Source: VRUE01 sp963819755
Lineage (GTDB): Bacteria; Actinomycetota; Thermoleophilia; Solirubrobacterales; 70-9
DNA: 64,000 nt
Direction: 5' to 3'
NCBI GenBank assembly: GCA_963819755.1
Contig: CAWFXB010000002.1
Coordinates: forward strand, 372,001-436,000
A program made the position numbers and the translations under genes. A model generated the notes under the pieces. The model did not search any database. It saw nothing but the letters and a program-made list of their open reading frames with translations, and had not been told where the DNA came from. Positions 8,012 to 16,886 of this stretch are shown piece by piece (position 1 is the stretch's first letter; the number at the start of each line of letters is the position of its first letter).

Positions 8012-8853
8012 AGCCCCGCGGCGTCGGCGAGCAGCTCGACCTGCTGTGGATCGCTGGAGCTGGGGCAGAAGACGAGCTCGTCGCAGCCCGCCTCCTCGTA
8101 GGCGTCGAGGTATCGCTTGACGGTCGCGGTGTCCTTGGCGGCACTGCCGGCGATCATGTTGGCGACGTCCTCGCCGAGCCAGGCGTAGTAGTGGGCCAAG
8201 TTGTCGCGGGCGTCCTCCTCAGCCCGCTCACCGAGCGAAAAGTAGGCAAGCGCCATCAGGTGCGGCTGATCCCTGCGGCCGGCATCGCTCCAGGCGGCCT
8301 TCGCCTTCTCGATGCCGTCGCGGGCCTGGTCGGGACCCGAGCCGGCGGCGATCCAACCGTCGGCGAAGCGGGCGGCACGGGCGTAAGACGCATCCGCGTG
8401 GCCGCCGGCGATCAGCTGCGGCGCGCCGGCGATCGACGGGCCGACATCGTCCCCCGCCCAGATTCTCTTGATCTCCTCGAGCATCGCGTCGAGGCGCTTG
8501 CCCCGACCGTCCAGCTCGACTCCGCTGATCCCGTAGTCGTCCTCGCGGGCGCCGAGCCCGACGCCGAGGGTCAGCCGGCCGTCGGATAGCGCGTTGACGC
8601 TGAGTGCCTGCTTCGCCAGCTCAGCCGTGTTGGTGCGCAGCGGGGCGAGCAGCACGGTGGTTGCCAGGCCGATTCGCTCGGTGACAGCGGCGGCGGCGGC
8701 AAGCGCGATCAAGGGCTCGTAGTTGTCGTAGAGGACGCGGTCGATCGTGCCGAGGCTTGAGAAGCCACGCGCCTCGGCGCGTCGCGCCCACTCGGTCAGC
8801 TGTGCGCCGGTCGTGCCCGGAACCGCGTTGGGAAGTGCGATGCCTACGTCCAT
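8008..8853 (-). CDS. LLM-class F420-dependent oxidoreductase
   Basis: This luciferase-like TIM-barrel enzyme of about 281 aa probably uses F420 (FMN is possible). Family signs are MDVGIALPN at the start, LGTIDRVLYDN, LSDGRLTLGVGLGAREDD near residue 100 and FADGWIAAGSGPDQ. The substrate is unknown. ATG 8853 is chosen because GAAGG precedes it at good spacing and homologous enzymes start at this point; ATG 8871 would add six residues. It ends convergently with the SnoaL gene inside a shared CTAG. Confidence 0.85.
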   Translation of the reverse strand: MDVGIALPNAVPGTTGAQLTEWARRAEARGFSSLGTIDRVLYDNYEPLIALAAAAAVTERIGLATTVLLAPLRTNTAELAKQALSVNALSDGRLTLGVGLGAREDDYGISGVELDGRGKRLDAMLEEIKRIWAGDDVGPSIAGAPQLIAGGHADASYARAARFADGWIAAGSGPDQARDGIEKAKAAWSDAGRRDQPHLMALAYFSLGERAEEDARDNLAHYYAWLGEDVANMIAGSAAKDTATVKRYLDAYEEAGCDELVFCPSSSDPQQVELLADAAGL

Positions 8854-8878
8854 GGCGGCCTTCATACCCATCCTTGGC

Positions 8879-9877
8879 TCAGCCGTAACGCTCGCCGATG
8901 ACCGCGCGCAACTTCGAGCGGTCGTGGCGAGCGTGCACGCGGCGCACGGTGCCCGAGCGCGAGCGCATCACCAGCGATTCGGTGCTGGCGCCGGCGCCGC
9001 GGTAGCGGACGCCCTGGAGGACGTCGCCGTCGGTCACGCCGCTGGCGGAGAAGAAGACGTCATCGCCGGAGCAGAGGTCGCCGGCTGTGAGGATCTGATC
9101 GAGGTCGTAGCCGGCGTCGACCGCGGCGCTGCGCTCCCCATCGTCGCGTGGCCAGAGGCGGCCGAGCAGCTGGCCGCCCATCGACTTCAGCGCAGCGGCG
9201 GAGAGCACACCCTCGGGGGTGCCGCCGATCCCCCAGAGCAGGTCGACCGGAGAGCGGTCGCTGACCGCGAGCAGCGCGGCAGAGACGTCGCCATCGGTGA
9301 TCAGGCGGATGCGGCCGCCGGCCTCGCGCACCTCCACCATCGCCTCTTTATGACGTGGGCGGTCGAGCATGACCACGGTCACGTCGCCGACGCTCCCCCC
9401 CTTGCGCTCGGCGATCAGCTTCAGCGTCTCCGGCAGCGGCCGGTCGAGGTCGAGCAAGTCGGCGATTTCCTCGCCTCCGGCCATCTTTTCCATGTAGACG
9501 CAGGGGCCGGGGTCGAACATCGTGCCGCGCTCGGCGAGGGCGATCACAGCTAAAGCGCTGGGCATGCCGAGGGCGCAGAGGCGCGTCCCCTCGAGCGGGT
9601 CGACGGCGATGTCGACGACGGGCGGGCTGCCGTCGCCGATCTGCTCGCCGTTGTAGAGCATCGGCGCCTCGTCCTTCTCCCCCTCGCCGATGACGACGAC
9701 GCCGTCCATCGAAACCGAGTCGAGGACGAAGCGCATCGCGTCGACGGCGGCCTGGTCGGCAGCGATCTTGTCGCCGCGCCCGACCCAGCGGGCAGCAGCC
9801 AGCGCCGCCGCCTCGGTCACGCGGACAAGCTCCAGCGCGAGGTTGCGGTCCGGCTTCTGCGGCGAGATCTCGCTCAT
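8879..9877 (-). CDS. glpX: Fructose-1,6-bisphosphatase class II (GlpX)
   Basis: The 332-aa enzyme removes the 1-phosphate from fructose 1,6-bisphosphate in gluconeogenesis. Metal-binding motifs typical of the lithium-sensitive phosphatase fold are GEGEKDEAPML near 64-74 and DPLEGTRLCA near 92-101, with GGTPEGVLSAAALK near 217. Length matches GlpX (about 330-340). This is the usual FBPase of Actinobacteria. It sits 25 bp upstream of the LLM gene, on the same strand; no functional link is obvious. Confidence 0.95.
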   Translation of the reverse strand: MSEISPQKPDRNLALELVRVTEAAALAAARWVGRGDKIAADQAAVDAMRFVLDSVSMDGVVVIGEGEKDEAPMLYNGEQIGDGSPPVVDIAVDPLEGTRLCALGMPSALAVIALAERGTMFDPGPCVYMEKMAGGEEIADLLDLDRPLPETLKLIAERKGGSVGDVTVVMLDRPRHKEAMVEVREAGGRIRLITDGDVSAALLAVSDRSPVDLLWGIGGTPEGVLSAAALKSMGGQLLGRLWPRDDGERSAAVDAGYDLDQILTAGDLCSGDDVFFSASGVTDGDVLQGVRYRGAGASTESLVMRSRSGTVRRVHARHDRSKLRAVIGERYG

Positions 9878-9921
9878 GCGCGCCGCAGGCTATCCGGCTG
9901 GGGGAGGGGGCGCGTCGCCGG

Positions 9922-11583
9922 TTATTTCCGCTTCGGCTTCTTTTTCTTCTTCTGCGCGAGCGTGACCTTGCCACTGGTCGTCTTCTTTTCGCCGAAGCTG
10001 TCGGTCGCGGCGATCGTGAGGGAGGCCTTGATCTTCTTGCCGGCCTTCAGCGCTTTCTTCGCGGCAGCGGAGAGCGGCACCTTGACCGTCGCCGATTTGC
10101 CAGCGGCGAGGGAGAAGGAGGCACTGCCGATCTTCACCGCCTTATGGCCTTTCTTCTTCGACGCGCGGGCTTTGCCTTTCGCTTTACTCGGCGGGATCCG
10201 GCCGGACAGGGTGAGCTTGCCTTTGCAGCCGATCGCGCTCGAGAGCTTGATGTAGGCCACGCCGTTCTTGACCTTCACCTTGCCCTTGCCGAGCTTCGCC
10301 CCGGCGAACGCTGGCGCCGTGGTGAAGGTCATGTCGGCGCCCACGCTGGTCAGCCCGAGCGAGCTGGCGACGACGCGGTAGTGATAGGTCGTGCCGGGCG
10401 CGAGCCCGGTCACCGCCTGCGAGACCTGGTGCGCGCTCGAGTCCGAGCCGGCCGTGGCATCGGGCACCGGGATCTTGGTGCCATACGCGGTCGAGGTCCC
10501 CAATTCGAAGTGGTAGGTGGCCGCGGCCCCGTTGGGGTTTACGGTCCCGTTCAGCGTCGCCCCGGTCGGCACGATCGAGCTCGCCGCGGAGGTGGCCGCA
10601 CTTGCCACCTGGGTCTTGGTGATGACGCCGCTCGCGCCGGTCGGGTCGGGGCTCAGGCCGCCATGGGAGAGGTCGACGACACCGGATTCGCCCCCGGCAA
10701 CGCTCGCTTCGCCTTCCCCTTCAAGAGTCCCGTACTGGTAGGCGATTCGGCCACCACCGCCACCACCGCCGTCCCCGCAGCAGCCGCCGCCGCCGCCCGC
10801 CCCGCCTTCGGCGCCGAGGAACCCGGCCACCTTGAGCGTCGACGCATTGAGGATGATCGCGCCTCCCGAGCCGCCGCCCGACGCCCCATTCGAGGCACTA
10901 TTCCCATTGCCGCCGTCGGCAAGCACTTCGCCGGACTTGGCGATCGTCAAGGAAGCGGCAGAAAGCTCGATGCCACCGCCACCGCCACCGCCACCGGTGT
11001 TGCTGCCGCCGGCTCCACCGCTACCACCCTGCAAGGCAAGGTTGAGGTCGCCGTAAGCCACTCCCGGCGCTCCACCGGATTCGGGCCCGGATCCGCCGCC
11101 GGCAGCTCCACGGCCGCCGAATCCGCCCCCAGCGCCCCCGGCGCTCGTCCCCAGGGCAGCGCCACCGCCGCCGGGACCCGAGCCCCCCTTGCCAACTTCA
11201 GCCCCTCCGGCACCGCCGCCGGGACCACCGGAAAATTCGACTTTTGAACCGTCTTCCGCTTCGATGCCGCTCGCTTCGATGAAACCTTCGACGGTGAACG
11301 CATTGGTGGCCTTGATCTCGAGGGGACGGCTGCCTTCGGCGAATACTTCCGCGCCTTCCGAGATGCTCACGTTGTCGAAGGAGAAGACCGCGATGCCGCC
11401 TTGATCCGCCCCGGTCGCGACCAGCCCGCCGGGGCCGGTCAGCGTCAGAGCGCTCGTATCGAAGGTGTATTCCTGGCCCAGCTGCGCCGAGAAATCGGCC
11501 GCGCTCGCCGTTGCCGCGAAGAGCGAAAAGGCCAGACCCAGTACGACGAGCAACGATCCTCCGGTCCTACGCAGTGAGCTCAC
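9922..11583 (-). CDS. Exported glycine-rich protein with Fn3-like domain and Lys-rich tail
   Basis: The 553-aa product starts with a Sec signal (SLLVVLGLAFSLFAATASA, cleavage near residue 28). A beta-rich stretch follows, then a Gly/Ser-rich region (about 120-300) like low-complexity adhesin segments, then a fibronectin type III-like domain (about 335-425, PTGATLNGTVNPNG ... GTTYHYRVVA). The C-terminal 120 residues hold SAIGCKGKLTLSGR and end KKKKKPKRK. This layout is seen in surface proteins of soil Actinobacteria. No enzymatic motif is visible. The polybasic end recurs in the two giant exported proteins of this window. Confidence 0.75.
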   Translation of the reverse strand: MSSLRRTGGSLLVVLGLAFSLFAATASAADFSAQLGQEYTFDTSALTLTGPGGLVATGADQGGIAVFSFDNVSISEGAEVFAEGSRPLEIKATNAFTVEGFIEASGIEAEDGSKVEFSGGPGGGAGGAEVGKGGSGPGGGGAALGTSAGGAGGGFGGRGAAGGGSGPESGGAPGVAYGDLNLALQGGSGGAGGSNTGGGGGGGGIELSAASLTIAKSGEVLADGGNGNSASNGASGGGSGGAIILNASTLKVAGFLGAEGGAGGGGGCCGDGGGGGGGRIAYQYGTLEGEGEASVAGGESGVVDLSHGGLSPDPTGASGVITKTQVASAATSAASSIVPTGATLNGTVNPNGAAATYHFELGTSTAYGTKIPVPDATAGSDSSAHQVSQAVTGLAPGTTYHYRVVASSLGLTSVGADMTFTTAPAFAGAKLGKGKVKVKNGVAYIKLSSAIGCKGKLTLSGRIPPSKAKGKARASKKKGHKAVKIGSASFSLAAGKSATVKVPLSAAAKKALKAGKKIKASLTIAATDSFGEKKTTSGKVTLAQKKKKKPKRK

Positions 11584-11691
11584 TCCAACACCGATCCCTT
11601 CTCTCTACTCCGACGACTAGGGCGTATTTCAGACGAGGCCGCGGCAGGATACAACGCCGGTCGGCCATCCCCGAGTGGATAGGATCGCCGC

Positions 11692-12624
11692 ATGGCTCAA
11701 AGGTGGGGACTGACGCTGCCGCTGCCGGGTACGCGCTTGGCAGATCACGAGGAGCACGTCAAGCGCGCCGAGGCGGCCGGCTACACCGATCTCTGGAGCG
11801 GCGAGACCAACGGGCCCGACGGCTTCACGCCGCTGGCGCTGAGCGCCACCTGGACCGAGCGGGCGCGGTTGGGGACCGGGATCGTCGGCGTCTTCCAGCG
11901 CGGGCCGGCGCTGTTGGCACAGGAGGCGGCGGCGCTGGCCGATGCCTCGGGCGGGCGCTTCGTGCTCGGCATCGGCTCCTCCTCGGATCGCATCGTCGAA
12001 GGCTGGAACGGGATCCCCTTCGAGCGACCGCTGAGCAAGGTGCGCGAGACGCTGGAGTTCCTGCGGGTGGCGCTCGACGGCGAGCGCACCGCGAGCGGCT
12101 TCAAGCTCGAGACGGCGCCCGCCGAGCGGGTGCCGATCGTGCTCGCGGCGCTGCGCGGCAAGATGCTGGATCTGGCGATGGAGCGCGCCGACGGCGCCTT
12201 CACCAACTTCCTCCCGCTCGGCGGCCTGTCCAAGGTCGCCGCCCAGCTCGAGGGGGCGCCAGAGGGCTTCGAGCTGCTCTGCCGCTTCTTCTGCCTGCCG
12301 GGCGAGCGCGAGGCGGTCGAGCCGTTGGCCCGGTTCATGTTCTCCTCCTACATCACCGTCCCCGTCTATGCCGCCTTCTACCGCTGGCTCGGCTACGGCG
12401 AGCAGATCGACGCGATGGTCGACGCCTGGGAGGGGGGCGATCGCCAGGGCGCGGCCGCGGCGGCTCCCTGGGAGCTGATCGAGGACATGTTCATCTTCGG
12501 CACGCCGGAGCAGATGCGCGAGCGCCTCGACGCCTTCGTCGCCGGTGGAGTGACGCTCCCAATCCTCACGCCGATCGTTCCGCCGGATGCGCTGGCCGAG
12601 ACGATCGACGCGCTGGCGCCCTAG
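11692..12624 (+). CDS. LLM-class F420-dependent oxidoreductase (Rv3093c-like)
   Basis: This 310-aa TIM-barrel enzyme has RWGLTLPLPG at the start, YTDLWSGETNGPDGFTPLAL near 30, GVFQRGPALLAQEAAALADASGGRFVLGIGSSSD near 70-100 and ELIEDMFIFGTPEQMRERL near 265. These fit the F420-dependent Rv3093c-type subfamily. Substrate unknown. It starts at ATG 11692, divergent from the glycine-rich exported protein (108 bp between), and ends in a CTAG shared with the convergent hipA-like gene. Confidence 0.85.
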   Translation: MAQRWGLTLPLPGTRLADHEEHVKRAEAAGYTDLWSGETNGPDGFTPLALSATWTERARLGTGIVGVFQRGPALLAQEAAALADASGGRFVLGIGSSSDRIVEGWNGIPFERPLSKVRETLEFLRVALDGERTASGFKLETAPAERVPIVLAALRGKMLDLAMERADGAFTNFLPLGGLSKVAAQLEGAPEGFELLCRFFCLPGEREAVEPLARFMFSSYITVPVYAAFYRWLGYGEQIDAMVDAWEGGDRQGAAAAAPWELIEDMFIFGTPEQMRERLDAFVAGGVTLPILTPIVPPDALAETIDALAP

Positions 12625-13907
12625 TACTCCACCTCAGCGCCTAGCCCGAATGAGCGGTCGGCGGCGAGTTCGACGATTTTGTCGACGATCGGCTGATGCC
12701 AGCCTTCCTTCTTGGAGCGCGTCGCGATCGTCTCCACCGCCATGCCGACCCGGCTCGCCGTCGTCGCCGCGAGCCCGCGCAGGACTTCGAAGTCGAACTC
12801 GCATTCTTCGCAGACTTCGGCCAGTTCGAGCAGGTACGACGTTTCCTGGTACTCCTCGGAGATCACCAGGCCGTGATGGATCGGATCGTCGTAGACGACG
12901 GTCGAGGTGATGTCGGTCAGCGGCGCCAGCCGCCATTTCTTCCCCGGTCCCGACAGTGTCGTCCTGTCGCGGTCGATCAGGGCGAAGTTCTTGCCGTGGA
13001 CGTCGCCGTTGCCGAGGATGTAGTTGCAGAAGGCCGCGGTGAGCAGGTTCACCACTTCGTCGGGACGGCTGACCGCGTTCAGCAGCCCGCGGGCCTCGGT
13101 CCAGCCGGGGGCATCGCTGTCCTCGCGGTCCTCATCCGTTCCGGGCGGGATGCCGAGCGCCTGCCAGAAGGACTCGCAGTGGAGCCGCCGCACCTCGCCG
13201 CGGCCCTCGCCGACGACCCGGTCATAGCGCGGTGAGACCAGGCAGCAGCGGCCGGCGATCTGCTTCACCGTCGCTTTGGCGACCGGTATGCCGACCTGGC
13301 GGCAGACGGTCATGCAGAACATCTCGTTGGCGACGTATTCGGGGTATTCGCCGGTCTCGGGCTTGACCACGTGCGTGCTCGGGGCGCCCGCGTCGGGCCA
13401 GGCCCAGCGGTCACCAGCCTCGTCGTAGACGAGGCTGAGCTTGTGGCGAAGGCCGGGCAGGGCGAAGCGCATCCGCTGCTGGCAGTCGGGGCTGAAGAAA
13501 TGCGGCGGGGGCGGCTTGACGACTTCGGCCAGTTCGTCCTCGCCGAGCCACGCCGGCGAGCCGGGATCCTGCGGCCGCGGGGACTCCCCCGCGGGAAGGA
13601 AGGTGACCGCGCCGGGACAGTCCTGGCCCAACTCGGCCAGCATCAGGTAGCCGTCGGTTGCGTCGATGCCGAGCTCGCGTCCCATCCGCTCGCGGCGCGC
13701 TCCCTCCGGCAGCAGCCCCTCGACATAGGCGCTGGTGGCCTCGGCGCTATAGGGCTCGGGACGAGCCGGGAGCGAGTTGCTCAGCAGGGCCTTCCCGGGC
13801 CCGAACCTCTCGACCAGGTCGGGGTCGTAGGCAAGTCTGTAGTCGTTGTCACCAGCGGGGAACAGGGTTCCGACGCGCTCCCCGTACAGGTGGACGTCAA
13901 GGCTCAA
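12621..13907 (-). CDS. HipA-family kinase-like protein without adjacent HipB
   Basis: The 428-aa protein shows the HipA layout: N-terminal couple_hipA-like barrel (LYGERVGTLFPAGDNDYRLAYDPDLVERFG, residues 6-35 in part), then HipA_C kinase motifs including HVVKPETGEYPEYVANEMFCM near 175-195 and GNGDVHGKNFALI near 298-310, which is the catalytic and Mg2+-binding segment. HipA toxins phosphorylate aminoacyl-tRNA synthetases. The upstream 45 bp before egtD hold no HTH antitoxin gene, and the downstream gene is convergent. It may be a solitary HipA-like kinase with a housekeeping role or have a remote partner. Confidence 0.8.
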   Translation of the reverse strand: MSLDVHLYGERVGTLFPAGDNDYRLAYDPDLVERFGPGKALLSNSLPARPEPYSAEATSAYVEGLLPEGARRERMGRELGIDATDGYLMLAELGQDCPGAVTFLPAGESPRPQDPGSPAWLGEDELAEVVKPPPPHFFSPDCQQRMRFALPGLRHKLSLVYDEAGDRWAWPDAGAPSTHVVKPETGEYPEYVANEMFCMTVCRQVGIPVAKATVKQIAGRCCLVSPRYDRVVGEGRGEVRRLHCESFWQALGIPPGTDEDREDSDAPGWTEARGLLNAVSRPDEVVNLLTAAFCNYILGNGDVHGKNFALIDRDRTTLSGPGKKWRLAPLTDITSTVVYDDPIHHGLVISEEYQETSYLLELAEVCEECEFDFEVLRGLAATTASRVGMAVETIATRSKKEGWHQPIVDKIVELAADRSFGLGAEVEY

Positions 13908-13952
13908 TTTGGTCCTCCTCGATCTTCTCCCCGGTATCCACGATCCACGACT

Positions 13953-14942
13953 TTAAACCGAAGCCAAGCTCAGCGCATAATCCCCCGCGGCGTCGGTGAA
14001 CCATCCGTCCGGGCGCAGTCCCGCCTCGCGATAGATGCCCTCGAGCCCCGCGCGAGTGAACTTGGCGGATATCTCGGTCCGCATCTCCTCCTCGGCGGCA
14101 AAGCGCACGGTCAGGTCGAGCCCGTCGAGCCGCACGGTCTGCTCGACGAGCGAGCGCAGGCGGATGTCCATGCGGGCCGCGTCGGCGTCATAGCGGGCGA
14201 CGTGCTCGAAGCAGGCGAGGTCGAAGTCGGCCCCGAGCTCCCGGTTGAGCACCTGCAGGACGTTCTTGTTGAATTCGGAGGTGACCCCCTGGGAGTCGTT
14301 GTAGGCGGCCTCCAGCCGGCTCGGCTCCTTGACCAGGTCGGTGCCGAGAAGGATGCGGTCGCCCGGTTCGAGCAGCGCTGCGATCCGGGCGAGGAAGTCG
14401 CGGCGAGCCTCCGGGTAGAGGTTGCCGATCGTGCCACCGAGGAAGGCGACGAGGCGGCCGCCACCACCGTTGGGAATGCGCTCGAGATCGTGCTCGAAGT
14501 CGCAGACCAGGCCTCGAACGGCGAGGCCCGGGTACTCCTCGACCAGCGACTCGGCGGTGTCGTGGGTGATCTGCTCGGAGATGTCGACCGGGACGTAGGT
14601 GGCGAGGCAGCCGGCGTCGCGCATCGCGCTCAGCAGGTGGCGCGTCTTCGCCGCCGAGCCCGAGCCGAGCTCGACCAGGGTCCCCGGCTCTCCCGCCGCG
14701 GCGACGATCTCCGTCGAGCGCTGAGCGAGGATCTCGCGCTCGGCGCGGGTCGGGTAATACTCGGGAAGCTCGGTGATCTCCTCGAATAGCTGCGAGCCGC
14801 GCTCGTCGTAGAAGTACTTGGGCGCCAGCTCCTTCGGCTTGGCGGTCAGACCGAGGCGGATGTCACGCGCCATTGCCAGGCCACCGTCGGCGCGCAGGCG
14901 CACCTCGATCTCGATCGGCTCGGCGGCGGCCCCGGGGCTCAT
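13953..14942 (-). CDS. egtD: L-histidine Nalpha-methyltransferase EgtD
   Basis: EgtD trimethylates histidine to hercynine with SAM, the first step in ergothioneine synthesis. The 329-aa length fits the family (about 320). Motifs include LAPKYFYDERGSQLFEEIT near 38, ELPEYYPTRAERE near 57 and the SAM loop VELGSGSAAKTRHLL near 82. The open frame runs further upstream, but ATG 14942 overlaps the egtB stop by ATGA and starts at family-consistent sequence. It forms an egtB-egtD operon; egtA, egtC and egtE are not in the window. Confidence 0.93.
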   Translation of the reverse strand: MSPGAAAEPIEIEVRLRADGGLAMARDIRLGLTAKPKELAPKYFYDERGSQLFEEITELPEYYPTRAEREILAQRSTEIVAAAGEPGTLVELGSGSAAKTRHLLSAMRDAGCLATYVPVDISEQITHDTAESLVEEYPGLAVRGLVCDFEHDLERIPNGGGGRLVAFLGGTIGNLYPEARRDFLARIAALLEPGDRILLGTDLVKEPSRLEAAYNDSQGVTSEFNKNVLQVLNRELGADFDLACFEHVARYDADAARMDIRLRSLVEQTVRLDGLDLTVRFAAEEEMRTEISAKFTRAGLEGIYREAGLRPDGWFTDAAGDYALSLASV

Positions 14943-16078
14943 CGGCCGGCGTCCCTCGCGCAGCGGAAGCCGGAGAAGATCTGGCGCCGCTGCGGCAGGT
15001 CCCAGTTGCGAAAGCTGGGTCGCATGACGGCACGGTCGGTCGCCCAGGAGCCTCCGCGCAGGACCTTGTATTCGTCGCCGAAGAAGACCTCGGAGTACTC
15101 GCGGTAGGGGAAGGCCTCGAAGCCGGGGTAGGCGAGAAAGTCGGAGGAGGTCCATTCCCAGGCCAGGCCGGCGGCGTGCAGGCGGCCGGCGGCGACCTCC
15201 CACTCCTGCTCGCTGGGCAGCCGCTTGCCCGCCCAACGGGCAAAGGCGTCCGCCTCCTGCCAGGAGACGTGGATGACCGGCTGGGCGAGGTCGACCGGAT
15301 CGCGGCGGCCCCTTGCGACACACACCCAGCCGGCATCGGCGTCGCCCTCCCAGTAGAGGGGCGGTTCCGCCCCGGTCGCCTCCATGTAGGCGACATACGC
15401 ACCATTGGTAACTGGAGTTCGATCGATCTCAAAAGAGGCGAGCGTGACCGCGTGGCGCGGGCGCTCGTTGTCGTAGGCGAAGCCGATCGCGGCAGCGCCA
15501 ACCTCATATTCGCCTGCCTCGACGGCGACCGTCTCGGGGCCCGGCGGTGCCGGCGCGGCGCTGGGGCCGGTGTCGCCCTCGCGCAGCGGCTCGTAGCCAT
15601 CGACCAGTTGCAGCAGCTGCAGCATCGTCTCGTTGTGCTGCTGCTCATGCGCGAGCAGCAGCTCGTAGACGAAGCCCTCGCGCAGCAGGGGATCGCCGGC
15701 GCCGGCGGCGATGTCGACTTCGTCGAGCACCTCGAGGGTGCGCTCGCGCACGTCGGCGAGGTAGGAGCGCAGCTCGGCGTCGCGCAGGATCGGCAGCTCG
15801 CCCCGCGTCTTGCGCGGGTTCTCGATCGCGTCGTAGAAGCGGCCGAGCTCGCCGTGCAGCGGCTCGCGCTCGCCGATCGTCTGCACCAGCCAGAGCTCCT
15901 CGAAGTTGGCGATGTGGCCGAGGTCCCAGGCGAGCGGGCTGAGGATCGGCGAGTAGACGCGGTTGAGCTGCTCGTCGTCGAGCGGCTCGATCAGCTCGTA
16001 GGTGCGTCTACGAGCCTCCGCGAGCCGGTCCGCGATCGCTTCCTTGGAACTGGAGCTTGCCGTTACCCCGGTGGCGAT
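14939..16078 (-). CDS. egtB: Hercynine oxygenase / sulfoxide synthase EgtB, non-standard start
   Basis: EgtB is the non-haem iron enzyme joining hercynine to a thiol donor. Iron ligands HEQQHNE (HxxxHxE) and a C-terminal FGE-sulfatase domain (EIDRTPVTNGAYV, GKRLPSEQEWEVAAGRL, VLRGGSWATD, SGFRCAR) are clear. The conventional first start is GTG 15886, which would remove half of the DinB-like domain. In-frame codons upstream encode RLAEARRRTYELIEPL and SPLAWDLGHIANFEELWL, clearly EgtB sequence, up to a stop at 16088-16090. No ATG, GTG or TTG occurs there; ATC (16076-16078 or 16034-16036) or CTG are the only near-cognate options. Coordinates use the upstream ATC. Its stop overlaps egtD. Confidence 0.85.
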   Translation of the reverse strand: MATGVTASSSSKEAIADRLAEARRRTYELIEPLDDEQLNRVYSPILSPLAWDLGHIANFEELWLVQTIGEREPLHGELGRFYDAIENPRKTRGELPILRDAELRSYLADVRERTLEVLDEVDIAAGAGDPLLREGFVYELLLAHEQQHNETMLQLLQLVDGYEPLREGDTGPSAAPAPPGPETVAVEAGEYEVGAAAIGFAYDNERPRHAVTLASFEIDRTPVTNGAYVAYMEATGAEPPLYWEGDADAGWVCVARGRRDPVDLAQPVIHVSWQEADAFARWAGKRLPSEQEWEVAAGRLHAAGLAWEWTSSDFLAYPGFEAFPYREYSEVFFGDEYKVLRGGSWATDRAVMRPSFRNWDLPQRRQIFSGFRCARDAGR

Positions 16079-16110
16079 GCGAAAACCCTAGCGGGTAGGC
16101 TGCCGCGGCC

Positions 16111-16875
16111 GTGAAAATCTCAGCCAAAGGCGCGCTGGTCACAGGCGGAGCCTCCGGGCTCGGCGAGGCGACCGCGCGGGCGCTGGCGGCGGCGGGCGCG
16201 AACGTCGTTATCGCCGACCTCAACGGAGAGAAGGGGGAGGCGCTGGCGGCGGAGCTCGGCGCGACCTTCGTCGAGGCCGACGTCACCGATGAGACCGCGG
16301 TTGCGGCAGCGGTCGGGCGGGCGGGGGAAGTGGGCGAGGACGGCCTGCGGATCTCGGTTTGCTGCGCGGGGATCGGCTGGGCCGAGCGCGTCGCCCACAA
16401 GGGCGGTCCCCACAACCTCGAATTCTTCTCCAACGTGGTCAAGGTCAACCTGATCGGGACCTTCAACGTCCTGCGCTTGGCCGCGGCGGCGATGAGCGAG
16501 AACCAGCCGGACGAGGAGGGTGAGCGCGGCGTCTGCGTCAACACCGCCTCGATCGCCGCCTACGACGGCCAGATCGGCCAGATCGCCTACGCGGCATCCA
16601 AGGGCGGCATCGTAGGCATGACCCTGCCCGCGGCACGCGACATGGCCTCGCGCGGGGTGCGAATCATGACGATCGCCCCCGGCCTCTTCGACACGCCGCT
16701 GCTGGCAGCGCTGCCCGAGGAGGCTCGTGAGGCGCTTGGCGCCGGCATTCCCTTCCCCCCACGGCTGGGACACCCCGCGGAATACGCGCAGCTGGTCGAG
16801 CAGATCGTCGCCAACCCGATGCTCAACGGTGAGACGATCCGCCTTGACGGTGCTCTGCGCATGCCACCGAAGTAG
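16111..16875 (+). CDS. SDR oxidoreductase, 3-hydroxyacyl-CoA dehydrogenase type II-like
   Basis: The 254-aa Rossmann enzyme has the cofactor loop TGGASGLGEATARALAAAGA (residues about 11-30, TGxxxGxG), ADLNGE favouring NAD, NAG replaced by CAGIGWAERV, the catalytic Ser in NTASIAAYDGQ and YAASK (YxxxK). PGLFDTPLLAALPEEAREALG and a late LDGALRMPPK match HSD10-like 3-hydroxyacyl-CoA dehydrogenases of fatty-acid oxidation. Start is GTG 16111, only 32 bp from the egtB end, so the two divergent genes have extremely short leaders. Confidence 0.9.
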   Translation: MKISAKGALVTGGASGLGEATARALAAAGANVVIADLNGEKGEALAAELGATFVEADVTDETAVAAAVGRAGEVGEDGLRISVCCAGIGWAERVAHKGGPHNLEFFSNVVKVNLIGTFNVLRLAAAAMSENQPDEEGERGVCVNTASIAAYDGQIGQIAYAASKGGIVGMTLPAARDMASRGVRIMTIAPGLFDTPLLAALPEEAREALGAGIPFPPRLGHPAEYAQLVEQIVANPMLNGETIRLDGALRMPPK

Positions 16876-16886
16876 TTGGAACTGCC

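Noticed and set aside
10700..11250. Tandem-repeat or CRISPR-like signal in Gly-rich DNA
   Set aside because: The repetition is codon-level GGN/CCN low complexity of a Gly-rich protein without constant repeat or spacer units.
13371..16114. Plus-strand frames of over 400 codons opposite hipA, egtD and egtB
   Set aside because: Composition is typical of antisense high-GC frames and no domain is recognisable; the minus-strand genes have clear motifs.
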